The notes under the pieces: generated by a model | The model's input: only the letters and a program-made list of their open reading frames with translations | The model's database searches: none | Told to the model about the DNA's origin: nothing | Translations under genes and position numbers: made by a program | Origin: JBATTK01 sp049670505 | GTDB taxonomy: Bacteria; Bacteroidota; Bacteroidia; Flavobacteriales; Flavobacteriaceae | Reading direction: 5' to 3' | DNA: 64,000 nucleotides | Assembly (NCBI GenBank): GCA_049670505.1 | Contig: JBATTK010000013.1 | Location: 26,619-90,618, forward strand | Shown: positions 26,755 through 34,459 of the stretch, one piece after another | How positions within the stretch are numbered: position 1 is the first letter of the stretch | Layout of the letters: each line of letters begins with the position of its first letter

Positions 26755-27180
26755 TCAATCCAAAATATAACGCTTATTCAAATAGTGCTTTAAAATAAAC
26801 ACCTGAATACAAACGAAAAATGTTAGTCCCAAGATGGCATAGGCAAAGGTATGGTACACCTCCATGTTTAGCCATCTTTCAAGAAAATCGGTGTTAATAA
26901 ACTTGTCCCATTGTATCTGGGGTATACCTGTAATCTCCATTTGATGTTTTCCAAAAATCAAATAGGAAAAAACTCCAAGTACGAAAACCGACAGGAGCAA
27001 CCAGTTTGATCTGGAAATTAAGGGCCTATAGGTGGTAACCGCCGAACCAACAGTTTCTTTAATCCTGGAAATGACAGTACCCGTAAAATCAACGGAAGGC
27101 TGTTCCAATCCGATTTCCTTAACCGTTTTTTTTACTAAAATATCCAATTCCCTTTCGTTATTTTTTTCCATAACCTTCAA
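26755..27180 (-). CDS. Two-helix membrane protein, probable anti-sigma factor
   Basis: A 141-residue membrane protein whose start overlaps the end of the ECF sigma gene by 23 bases (or 14 if the ATG at 27171 is used). A charged cytoplasmic N-terminal region (ERELDILVKKTVKEIG) is followed by transmembrane helices at about 58-77 and 112-131, with about 35 residues outside between them. I recognise no domain. Its place directly behind an ECF sigma gene and its topology make an anti-sigma role the best guess. Confidence 0.65.
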   Translation of the reverse strand: MKVMEKNNERELDILVKKTVKEIGLEQPSVDFTGTVISRIKETVGSAVTTYRPLISRSNWLLLSVFVLGVFSYLIFGKHQMEITGIPQIQWDKFINTDFLERWLNMEVYHTFAYAILGLTFFVCIQVFILKHYLNKRYILD

Positions 27181-27742
27181 TAATTTCAGGTTCTAATCTA
27201 TCCTTTAAAATCTTTGCCAAACGCTTTCTAGTTCGGAACAGACGTACTTTAACCGTATTTGCGCTTAAGTTCATAATTGCGGCTATCTCGCTTAAAGATA
27301 GTTCTTCATAATAATGTAACGTAATTAAAAAACTATCATCCCCGGATAATTCCTTCATGGCCTCTTTTATCGTATTCCTGCGATCTTTCCGTTCCAATCC
27401 GGCCAAGGTGTTCTCAATAGCTACAACATAGCGTTCCGCAACCTTATCAATAGTTGTTGTTTCCAAACTTCTGCTTTGTTTCTTTACATAGTCCAAACTT
27501 CGATTATAGGCTATTTTATAGATCCAAGTCGAAAATTTTGAATCGCCCTTAAAGCTATGCAACCCCTTGTATACTTTTAAAAAAGTATCCTGCGCCACTT
27601 CTTCGGCCTCCTCCTTATTTTTTACCATTCGCAATGCCAGCGTATATACCATATGCTTATACCGATCTATCAGGAAAGCATACGCCTTGGTATCCCCCGC
27701 TATGGTCCTGTCAATATAGTGTTGGTCTTTTTGAAGGCTCAT
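27158..27742 (-). CDS. ECF RNA polymerase sigma factor (RpoE-like)
   Basis: A 194-residue ECF sigma factor. Region 2 at about 24-92 includes AEEVAQDTFLKVYKG and FSTWIYKIAYNRSLD. Region 4 at about 125-180 has the helix-turn-helix LSLSEIAAIMNLSANTVKVRLFRTRKRL. A transmembrane partner gene overlaps its 3' end. It diverges from a small membrane-protein gene. Both lie behind TGTAACC-N17-GTC elements arranged as one inverted repeat, so the sigma factor probably activates its own gene and its neighbour. Confidence 0.93.
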   Translation of the reverse strand: MSLQKDQHYIDRTIAGDTKAYAFLIDRYKHMVYTLALRMVKNKEEAEEVAQDTFLKVYKGLHSFKGDSKFSTWIYKIAYNRSLDYVKKQSRSLETTTIDKVAERYVVAIENTLAGLERKDRRNTIKEAMKELSGDDSFLITLHYYEELSLSEIAAIMNLSANTVKVRLFRTRKRLAKILKDRLEPEIIEGYGKK

Positions 27743-27753
27743 CTGCTGTATAA

Positions 27754-27835
27754 GACACCTATTTGATTGCCCCGGTTACACAATTTAAAAAAAATAATGG
27801 TTTGTGTAACCGTAAAGGAAAAACGATCGTCATAC
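27754..27835. promoter_or_regulatory. Divergent twin ECF-type promoters
   Basis: An inverted repeat CGGTTACACAA (27773-27783) / TTGTGTAACCG (27802-27812) carries one TGTAACC on each strand. Each TGTAACC is followed after exactly 17 bases by GTC: GTCTTATAC toward the sigma gene (from 27756) and GTCATAC toward the + strand gene (27829-27835). This is the bipartite AAC/GTC form of ECF promoters. Predicted transcription starts fall at or just before both ATGs, so both messages may be leaderless. Confidence 0.6.
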
Positions 27836-27838
27836 CCT

Positions 27839-28222
27839 ATGAACGAATTCATTAATCATTTAAAAATCAATAGCATGGTAGGAGCAGTATTTATTTGTTT
27901 GTTTATAGTTGTCTTTGGGGTATTCTATCTTTATTTTTCGACCAGGAACAAGGAACGTTTGGCCCTTATAGAAAAGGGTGCGGATGCCAATATTTTTGTT
28001 CGCGAAAAACGTGGGAACGCCCCTCCGATCTGGAAAGTTCTTATTTTAAACTTGGCATTATTACTTATGGGTATTGGATTGGCTATCTTTATTGCCTCTG
28101 TAATGGTGTACAATATGAATGTTGAAGAGCAAATCGCCTATCCGGGAACCATCTTTTTAATGGCCGGCACATGTTTGTTGGCTGGCTTCTTTTTGACCAA
28201 AAAGTTGGATAGGGAAGAATAA
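27839..28222 (+). CDS. Small two- or three-helix membrane protein (DUF6249-like)
   Basis: A 127-residue membrane protein. I chose the ATG at 27839 (MNEFINHLK), which fits the predicted transcription start, over the upstream in-frame start. Hydrophobic helices lie at about 13-33, 67-88 and 103-121. The motif RNKERLALIEKGAD between helices one and two is typical of DUF6249-type proteins. Function unknown. Divergent from the ECF sigma gene and apparently under the same promoter type, so it is a likely member of that stress regulon. Confidence 0.8.
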   Translation: MNEFINHLKINSMVGAVFICLFIVVFGVFYLYFSTRNKERLALIEKGADANIFVREKRGNAPPIWKVLILNLALLLMGIGLAIFIASVMVYNMNVEEQIAYPGTIFLMAGTCLLAGFFLTKKLDREE

Positions 28223-28244
28223 TCTTCATTGTATTCTTGGTAAG

Positions 28245-28277
28245 ACAAAAAGACGCCATGATAGGCTGTCTTTTTGT
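28245..28277 (+). terminator. Terminator after the membrane-protein gene
   Basis: ACAAAAAGAC (28245-28254) pairs perfectly with GTCTTTTTGT (28268-28277), with GCC/GGC adding to the stem inside the loop. It lies 22 bases after the stop codon at 28222. Confidence 0.75.
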
Positions 28278-28284
28278 TTGCATT

Positions 28285-28956
28285 TGTCTATATCCTAAAT
28301 TGATTTTGTACTAAGAAATGGACTTACCGTTGGACAACCGTATAACTAGAAGCTGGAAGTTGGAAACGATAGGACTGTGGGCGATCGTCACCGCCTGCCG
28401 AAGACTATCTTTCCAAAGACCAAAGACAAAGGATAAAAGACAAAAAATCGGAAACTGAATACGATTACTAAATGCCGACTACTGACTACCGAAAACCATC
28501 CTTTCAAAAATCCAAAAGCAAAGGAAAAAAGATAAAAGACCCGAATCCATCACCCGTTACGCATACCCTTCCGGCTCTTGGCCGTGCCAAGACCCACCTT
28601 CCCTTGACCAAGGGAAGGAGCTAAAATTCATGTTCCCAATGGAGTTTTTGGCGAGATGAGTGATATACAAATCAACTTATTCCAGCCCAACACCTTAAAC
28701 TTTGAAACCAGAAACTAGAAACAATACCACCGCCGACCGTCACTGCCTCCTGACTACTGAATACGGAATACTAGATACTGGAATGTCATTTCGATACGAT
28801 TTTCAATGCGAAAATCACTCAATGACCATACTTTGGTGCCTGAGTGATCACCAAAGATCGTATCGAAGGCAGATGGTGAAACACCAAATAGTTTCTTAGG
28901 AACTACCTGTCCTGCAATATGTCAACATCCTAAATCGATTTTATTCTAAGAAATGG
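28285..28956. repeat. Repeat-rich gene-free block bounded by 37-bp direct repeats
   Basis: No gene. The block is bounded by direct repeats 28285-28321 and 28920-28956 (32 of 37 positions identical by my alignment); the second copy spans the stop codon of the dehalogenase-like gene. Inside are degenerate 7-bp-periodic arrays at about 28345-28365, 28412-28447, 28505-28535, 28700-28716 and 28735-28783. There is also a perfect palindrome CCTTCCCTTG-AC-CAAGGGAAGG (28597-28618) and a long compound palindrome at 28791-28866. Confidence 0.7.
28791..28866. repeat. Compound palindrome able to form a pseudoknot
   Basis: Outer arms TCGATACGAT (28791-28800) and ATCGTATCGA (28857-28866) are perfectly complementary. 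An inner hairpin pairs CTTTGGTG (28831-28838) with CACCAAAG (28849-28856). Its loop contains TGAGTGAT, which is complementary to ATCACTCA at 28814-28821, so a pseudoknot is possible in RNA. This looks like a dispersed palindromic repeat of Flavobacteria. Confidence 0.6.
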
Positions 28957-29842
28957 CCCGAATAAAACCGATGATAAGATGAGACAGTTCCGCCCCTTTT
29001 TCTTCTTGGATAAAATGGCCCGCATCTTTGATGATTTGATGGGCTTGCCCTTTAGCCCCCGGCACCTTTGCCTGAAAGAAAAGGTCCCCTCCCTTCATAA
29101 TAGGGTCAGAGTCGCCAAAGAGCGTCAAAAAAGGCTTTTCCCACTTCTCCAGTATCTCCCACGCTGCATCACAAGCCGGAATAGCATTATAAGGATCTTC
29201 CCCATCAAAAGGAACCAGTTTGGGAAAAACACGTGCTCCGGCTTTATAGGAATCATCTGGAAAAGGAGCATCGTATGCCGCAATTACCTCATCGGACAAA
29301 TTGGAGACGGTACCCAATTGCAAAACTCCTCCTGAGGAGAAGTGAGGAGTGTTTTGGGAAAAATAGCGCCACTTTTTAAACGCCTCATTGGCATACACGC
29401 CAGTTCTGGGTAAAAAGGTATTGGAAACGACAATACTGTTAAACAGCGATTCTTCTTCAGCTGCTATCCGCAAACCTGTTAATCCGCCCCAATCCTGACA
29501 GAATAGATGGATGCTTTTAAGTTCTAGCTTGGAAAGCAGTGTTTTTAACCAATCTACGTGCTTCTGGTAACTATAATCCTCTTGATTATCCGGCTTATCG
29601 GACTTGCCGAAACCTATCAGGTCAGGGGCTATAGTGCGGAATCCCGCATCGACTAGAATAGGAATCATTTTCCGATACAGGTAAGACCAACTTGGTTCCC
29701 CATGTAAGAGAAGGATTACCGGTCCGCTTCCCTCATCTACAAAATGCATGCGGAGTCCGGGCTGAACCTCACAATAATTCGGCACAAAAGGATAATCCGT
29801 TAATCCTTCAAAACGGGAGTCCGGAGTAGTCAAAATGTTCAT
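28946..29842 (-). CDS. Haloalkane dehalogenase-like alpha/beta hydrolase
   Basis: A 298-residue alpha/beta hydrolase. The nucleophile is Asp117 in FCQDWGG, as in haloalkane dehalogenases, with LLHGEPSWS forming the oxyanion region (residues about 46-53) and His in DAGHFIQEE. The start at 29842 (MNILTTPDSRFEG) shares one base with the stop of the upstream DUF2855 gene; the longer frame from 29959 is rejected. True dehalogenases release halide from short haloalkanes, but an ester or epoxide substrate cannot be excluded. It is the last gene of the acyl-CoA cluster. Confidence 0.85.
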   Translation of the reverse strand: MNILTTPDSRFEGLTDYPFVPNYCEVQPGLRMHFVDEGSGPVILLLHGEPSWSYLYRKMIPILVDAGFRTIAPDLIGFGKSDKPDNQEDYSYQKHVDWLKTLLSKLELKSIHLFCQDWGGLTGLRIAAEEESLFNSIVVSNTFLPRTGVYANEAFKKWRYFSQNTPHFSSGGVLQLGTVSNLSDEVIAAYDAPFPDDSYKAGARVFPKLVPFDGEDPYNAIPACDAAWEILEKWEKPFLTLFGDSDPIMKGGDLFFQAKVPGAKGQAHQIIKDAGHFIQEEKGAELSHLIIGFIRAIS

Positions 29843-30921
29843 TATTCTTGGTTTATTGTTACAATATATCCTTTGGAAGGATTCACCTTTCCATTCAACA
29901 TGCCCATATAAAGTTCTTTTAAATCTTTGTGCGATGTTATAAATACCAACGCTATCCATTTAGATAGCCGCTTTGTAAATTCTGCCTGGGCCTGGTTGAT
30001 ACGTTTATTTGCCTCGTCCGGTCCTAAATCGGCATATAATTTTTGAGCATGATCGGGCGCAAAGAAAAACTTGGAATTGGGAATTTCTTTCATTGACCCA
30101 GCAGATTTCCAATCCGCCAGACCTATTAAGGAAGTAAACTTGAGTTTATCCTTTAACAAGTTTCCTAAATTGTGTAACAAAACCGTATTCCCCGCAAGGT
30201 CTACTACTGTGGTGGCCTCAACATCAAGTTCTTCCCTTAGATCGTCATATGCGATGACCTGGTCATAAAAACCCGTGCCGCTTACAAAATTGATATTCCC
30301 TTTTGAAGTAAGGCCAATTATTTTCTTACCATGACCTCCCCTATTGGCAAATAACATATAGGCGATGCCCAGAGCTGTTTTAGAAGAGGCACTGGTCAGT
30401 ACTATTTGGGAAGCGTTAAAAAACCGCTCTTCTTCCAAAAACCGATAATTCACATATGCCGTTGTAAACAAGGGTTTTATAACGGAGTAATAGCCCTCTT
30501 TTTCTTTGGTGACCGACTTTGGAGCCTTTGCGTAATAGTTATAAAGCGGAGGAAGTTTACTTCTATGTGCCGTACCATCAACAAAACCATGTCCTTTTGT
30601 ACGGATAGGTAACACTTTTAAATATATGCCCATGGGCCAATACCCGTAGAAATGCTCACCCACCTTAATAGCCACATTATTGGACTTTACTACTTCAGCA
30701 AAACCCCAAACAGGAATAACCCCATAGGGTACTTCGGCAGGAAAGAAATTCCAATATCCCATAACATCACCTACAACGGCATACGTAATATTATTGGAGG
30801 TAAACGCATAACTGCCTATACGGAACAAGACCTCATTAGCCCCGAGAACCGGTGGTTCCAAGTTTTTAAAAAGGCAGTCGGCGAAATCCGACCTATTCAC
30901 TAAAAAAGTACCGGTATTCAT
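29842..30921 (-). CDS. DUF2855 family protein
   Basis: A 359-residue protein of the DUF2855 family, distantly related to MDR oxidoreductases. Features include ANEVLFRIGSYAFTSNNITYA at the N-terminus, GYWPMGIYL and a Rossmann-like VLTSASSKTALGIAYML at about 192-208. The reaction is unknown. It ends one base into the dehalogenase-like gene and starts just after the MaoC gene, so it belongs to the same transcript. A reductase role on a CoA or ketone intermediate would fit. Confidence 0.8.
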   Translation of the reverse strand: MNTGTFLVNRSDFADCLFKNLEPPVLGANEVLFRIGSYAFTSNNITYAVVGDVMGYWNFFPAEVPYGVIPVWGFAEVVKSNNVAIKVGEHFYGYWPMGIYLKVLPIRTKGHGFVDGTAHRSKLPPLYNYYAKAPKSVTKEKEGYYSVIKPLFTTAYVNYRFLEEERFFNASQIVLTSASSKTALGIAYMLFANRGGHGKKIIGLTSKGNINFVSGTGFYDQVIAYDDLREELDVEATTVVDLAGNTVLLHNLGNLLKDKLKFTSLIGLADWKSAGSMKEIPNSKFFFAPDHAQKLYADLGPDEANKRINQAQAEFTKRLSKWIALVFITSHKDLKELYMGMLNGKVNPSKGYIVTINQE

Positions 30922-30931
30922 AGCATCAATT

Positions 30932-31420
30932 TTATTCGAACATTAAAGATACAAACTCGGCCACACAGGCCGGCTTTTCTATTCCTTGAATTTCTACTGT
31001 ACAATTGCAGGTAATCTTAAGGCCATTATCCCCGTAATCTTCTATATGGGCAATCTTTCCCCTTAACCTTAATTTACTATCAACGATTACCGGATGGGGA
31101 AAACGTACTTTATTCAATCCATAGTTCACCCCCATTTGCACGCTTTGCACTTCCATGACATCTCCCAACATCTTGGACAATAGGGAAACCGACATAAATC
31201 CATGTGCCACAGGAGCCTTAAAGGGCGAGTATTTCCTCGCTTTTTCCTCATCTACATGTATCCATTGAAAATCCAAGGTGGCTTCGGCAAAGGCATTGAT
31301 CATTTTTTGGGTAACGGTAATCCAATCGCCCACAGGTAAGTCTTTACCTTCTTGTTCTCGGAACTCCACAAAATTTTTACACTCCAATTTTTCCATATCC
31401 CTATCTTGAAATTCCTCCAT
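30932..31420 (-). CDS. MaoC-like (R)-specific enoyl-CoA hydratase
   Basis: A 162-residue single hotdog-fold MaoC hydratase. The hydratase-2 signature AFAEATLDFQWIHVDEEKA is present with its Asp and His, followed by APVAHGFMSVSLLSKML. Family members hydrate trans-2-enoyl-CoA to (R)-3-hydroxyacyl-CoA. The ATG used overlaps the SDR gene by 20 bases; the ATG at 31396 (MEKLECKN) would leave a four-base gap and is equally plausible. Part of the acyl-CoA cluster. Confidence 0.88.
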   Translation of the reverse strand: MEEFQDRDMEKLECKNFVEFREQEGKDLPVGDWITVTQKMINAFAEATLDFQWIHVDEEKARKYSPFKAPVAHGFMSVSLLSKMLGDVMEVQSVQMGVNYGLNKVRFPHPVIVDSKLRLRGKIAHIEDYGDNGLKITCNCTVEIQGIEKPACVAEFVSLMFE

Positions 31421-32138
31421 CTATGGTTAGACAGATTCCGGATACATATTGTGACTCGTCCGAGGCTAAATACAAATATCCATAGGCAATATCCATAGGT
31501 TGCGCGGCCTTTTGCAGGGGAATTTGTTTTTTAATATTCGCTATATGCTCCGCTGGGATTTTCTCCACCATTTCCGTTAACGTAAATCCGGGTGCCAGTG
31601 CGTTTGCAGTTATTCCGTATTTTCCCAATTCCATAGTCCATGTCTTGGACATGGCAATGACTCCGGCCTTAGTAGCGGAATAATTTGTCTGACCAAAATT
31701 TCCCCTCAATCCTACATTGGATGCCGCTGAAACAATACGGCCATAACCCGCTTCTTTCATATATGGGGCCACTGCCTGTGCACATATGAAAACGCCCTTT
31801 AAATTGACATCGATGACCGAATCCCATTCTTCCAAACTCATCTTCATAAGCGTCTTATCGCGAGTTATTCCCGCATTATTGATCAGGATATCTATTTTGC
31901 CATATCTGGAATGTGTATCGGCGACCGCCCTATTCACCGCTTCCTTATCGGTTACCGAAATCTTAAGAAATTCTGCCGTACCACCATCGGCATTGATATC
32001 CTTTGCGGTTTCGACACCTTCATCCAACAGGTCCCATATCAGTACCGATGCACCTTCTTTGGCAAACAATTCCGAAACTGCCCTTCCTATACCGCGCGCA
32101 CCACCGGTTACAATGGCCACTCTATTTTTTAGTCTCAT
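31401..32138 (-). CDS. FabG-type SDR (3-oxoacyl reductase/3-hydroxyacyl-CoA dehydrogenase)
   Basis: A 245-residue short-chain dehydrogenase. The nucleotide-binding motif is TGGARGIG near residue 11, with NNAG and the catalytic Ser plus YSATK. It resembles FabG/PhaB-type enzymes that interconvert 3-oxo- and 3-hydroxyacyl thioesters. Next to MaoC it would be the oxidative step after hydration. The motif set does not decide between NADH and NADPH. Confidence 0.88.
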   Translation of the reverse strand: MRLKNRVAIVTGGARGIGRAVSELFAKEGASVLIWDLLDEGVETAKDINADGGTAEFLKISVTDKEAVNRAVADTHSRYGKIDILINNAGITRDKTLMKMSLEEWDSVIDVNLKGVFICAQAVAPYMKEAGYGRIVSAASNVGLRGNFGQTNYSATKAGVIAMSKTWTMELGKYGITANALAPGFTLTEMVEKIPAEHIANIKKQIPLQKAAQPMDIAYGYLYLASDESQYVSGICLTIDGGISR

Positions 32139-32233
32139 TTTCTTAAATTTTATTGTGTTTTATGTAGGATTGCCTTTTTTTAGTCTTTTTACCTTATGGT
32201 CAAAAATCACTTCGATTTTGGAAACCCTGAGGC

Positions 32234-33208
32234 TTATATTCCAATAACCACTTTTCCCCTTACTTTTCTTTCCATCATTTCTTCCAAAGCTTTTGGAACA
32301 TCGGCCAAGGGATAAACGGCATGTATATGCGGTTTTAATTTCCCTTCCCCATACCATTGCATTAATTGTGCGGTATTCTGCATATTCTTTTTAGGGGTTT
32401 TCATGGCAAAACTGCCCCAGAATACCCCAACGATCGCACATCCTTTGAGCAAGGGCAAGTTTAAAGGTATTTTAGGAATATCCCCGGCCGCAAAACCTAC
32501 TACCAAATACCTTCCTTCCCAGGCCATTCCCCTTAGGGCCGCTTCGGAATAAGCACCCCCCACGGGATCATATACCACATCTGCCCCCTTGCCTCCACTG
32601 AGTTCCTTTATCCTTTCTTTTAAATTTTCTTCCGAGTAATTAATGAGTTCGTCCGCTCCATATTGCCTACATAGATCTAACTTCTCTTTTGTTGAAGCCG
32701 CGGCGATAACCCTTGCTCCCATTAGTTTTCCCAGTGCTACCGCCGCCAAGCCTACACCACCGGAAGCACCTAGGACCAAAAGGGTTTCCCCCTCCATTAA
32801 ATTTCCACGATCTTTTAAGGCATGATAGGAGGTTCCATAGGCCATCATAAATGAAGCTGCCGTGGGAAAGTCCATTTGTGGAGGTTTTGGAAAACAGGCA
32901 TTGCCCGGCACCAATACTTCTTCGGCAAAGCCCCCGTTCATCACAAAACCAAAAACGTCATCTCCCGGTTTTAAGTGGGCAACCTCTTCACCTACTTCTT
33001 TTACTACACCGGCAATATCACTACCCGGTGTAAAAGGCAATTCCGGTTTAAATTGATATAGCCCTTGAATAATCAAGGTATCGGGGAAATTGACCCCACA
33101 AGCCTTTACCAAGACCAAAACTTCTTTGGCCTTAGGTCTCAACGCTTCTATTTCCTTTACTACTAGGCCCGATGGCGGTCCAAATTGTTCACAGACGATG
33201 GCTTTCAA
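32234..33208 (-). CDS. Zinc-free MDR NADPH:quinone oxidoreductase-like enzyme
   Basis: A 324-residue medium-chain dehydrogenase/reductase without the structural zinc cysteines. Motifs include KACGVNFPDTLIIQGLYQ, PGSDIAGVV and the Rossmann motif GASGGVGLAAVALGK (about 148-162). The family reduces quinones or enoyl/acryloyl-type double bonds. In this cluster an enoyl-CoA or enone reduction is the better guess. It is read in the same direction as its neighbours, with 95 bases before the next SDR gene. Confidence 0.87.
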   Translation of the reverse strand: MKAIVCEQFGPPSGLVVKEIEALRPKAKEVLVLVKACGVNFPDTLIIQGLYQFKPELPFTPGSDIAGVVKEVGEEVAHLKPGDDVFGFVMNGGFAEEVLVPGNACFPKPPQMDFPTAASFMMAYGTSYHALKDRGNLMEGETLLVLGASGGVGLAAVALGKLMGARVIAAASTKEKLDLCRQYGADELINYSEENLKERIKELSGGKGADVVYDPVGGAYSEAALRGMAWEGRYLVVGFAAGDIPKIPLNLPLLKGCAIVGVFWGSFAMKTPKKNMQNTAQLMQWYGEGKLKPHIHAVYPLADVPKALEEMMERKVRGKVVIGI

Positions 33209-33251
33209 ATTGTATTCATTTTAAATGATTACACTTCCTTAAGGGAAGGAA

Positions 33252-34262
33252 TTAATTTTCTATAACTTTTAGCACTAATTTTCCCATTTTATCCCCCGTA
33301 AAAAGACGTTCAAAGGTTTGCTGGAAGTTTTCAATACCTTCATATATGTCCTCTTTGCTCTTAAGCTTTCCTTGCATCATCCACATCCCCATTTCTTGGG
33401 CCGCTTTGCCATAATCCTTTGCATAATCCAAGACGACTATACCTTGCATACTTGCCCTATTGACCAATAAGGACAAATAATTCTTTGGTCCTTGCACATT
33501 CTCCTTATTGTTATATTGTGAAATAGCACCACAAATAATGACACGGGCATGCATTCTAAGTCGGGTCAGGGCAGCATCAAGGATGTCTCCACCTACATTG
33601 TCAAAATACACATCTATACCTTTGGGGCATTCCCTTTTTAAGGCCGTAGCCAGATTTTCGGATTTATAATCTATGGCACCATCAAAGCCCAATTCATCTA
33701 CGATATACTTGCATTTGGCTTCACCTCCCGCAATACCGATTACCCTACATCCTTTGATCTTGGCGATCTGACCTACAATACTCCCTACCGCACCGGCGGC
33801 CCCCGAAATTAGGACGATATCGCCCTCTTTGATTTTTGCCTCTTGCAGAATGCCAAAATAAGCGGTCATTCCCGGCATTCCGAGCATACCTATATAGGTA
33901 GGCATAGGCACTAGATTGGGATCTACCTGATACCAATTTTCCCCCTTGGTGACTACATATTGCTGCACTCCGCCCCATCCGGTGAGACAATCGCCTACTT
34001 TAAATTTAGGGTGGTTGTTAGATTTAAGGACTATCCCTATGGACCCGGCACGCATTACTTCCCCGATCTGTACCGGGGGTATATATGACTTTTGGTCGTT
34101 CATCCAGCCCCGCATCGCGGGATCTAAGGAAATGTAATGATGCTGTATCAATACTTCCCCCACACCCGGTTCCGGAATTGCATTGGATTCTAATTCCCAG
34201 GTATCGGCATCGGGCATACCTATAGGACGTTTCTTAAAAATAAGTTGTTTGTTCATATTCAT
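33252..34262 (-). CDS. MDR enone reductase (prostaglandin reductase/CurA-like)
   Basis: A 336-residue NADP-dependent MDR enzyme of the leukotriene B4 dehydrogenase/CurA type, which reduces alpha,beta-unsaturated ketones. It shows YISLDPAMRGWMND, GMPGMTAYFG, GAAGAVGSIVGQIAK and FDNVGGDILD, all diagnostic. I use the ATG at 34262 (or 34256, two codons on); the longer frame is unsupported. About 115 bases upstream lies a 10-copy heptamer array. Role in the cluster: saturation of an enone intermediate. Confidence 0.9.
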   Translation of the reverse strand: MNMNKQLIFKKRPIGMPDADTWELESNAIPEPGVGEVLIQHHYISLDPAMRGWMNDQKSYIPPVQIGEVMRAGSIGIVLKSNNHPKFKVGDCLTGWGGVQQYVVTKGENWYQVDPNLVPMPTYIGMLGMPGMTAYFGILQEAKIKEGDIVLISGAAGAVGSIVGQIAKIKGCRVIGIAGGEAKCKYIVDELGFDGAIDYKSENLATALKRECPKGIDVYFDNVGGDILDAALTRLRMHARVIICGAISQYNNKENVQGPKNYLSLLVNRASMQGIVVLDYAKDYGKAAQEMGMWMMQGKLKSKEDIYEGIENFQQTFERLFTGDKMGKLVLKVIEN

Positions 34263-34377
34263 GTTCTTTTTAATATTTATTATAGTATCGGCGGAAAATA
34301 ATCCCTCCACCTCAAGGGTACTGTTGGGATGACAAAGATCAGAAATCAGTATTCGGAAATTAGAAACCTTGAACCCA

Positions 34378-34453
34378 TAACTCCTAACTCCTAACTCCTA
34401 ACTCCTAACTCCTAACTCCTAACTCCTAACTCCTAACTCCTAACTCCTAACCC
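34378..34453. repeat. Heptamer tandem array, ten copies of TAACTCC
   Basis: Ten perfect copies (34378-34447) followed by TAACCC. It lies between the enoyl-CoA isomerase gene and the MDR gene, both on the minus strand, where it reads GGAGTTA. The flank at 34335-34370 is itself 7-bp periodic (AATCAGT, ATTCGGA, AATTAGA). Slippage could change copy number. Confidence 0.95.
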
Positions 34454-34459
34454 AATAAG

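Noticed and set aside
28702..28899. Small open frame in the repeat block
   Set aside because: Its codons come from decayed heptamers and the palindrome; no start signal or protein-like pattern.
28223..28945. Insertion sequence or degraded transposase
   Set aside because: No transposase-like frame or terminal inverted repeats at the block ends; the boundaries are direct repeats only.
29843..29959. 39-residue extension of the dehalogenase-like protein
   Set aside because: It overlaps the DUF2855 gene fully and looks unlike the family; the ATG at 29842 overlaps the DUF2855 stop by one base, the usual coupled form.
34378..34447. CRISPR array
   Set aside because: The units are contiguous 7-bp copies with no spacers, and no cas gene is present.
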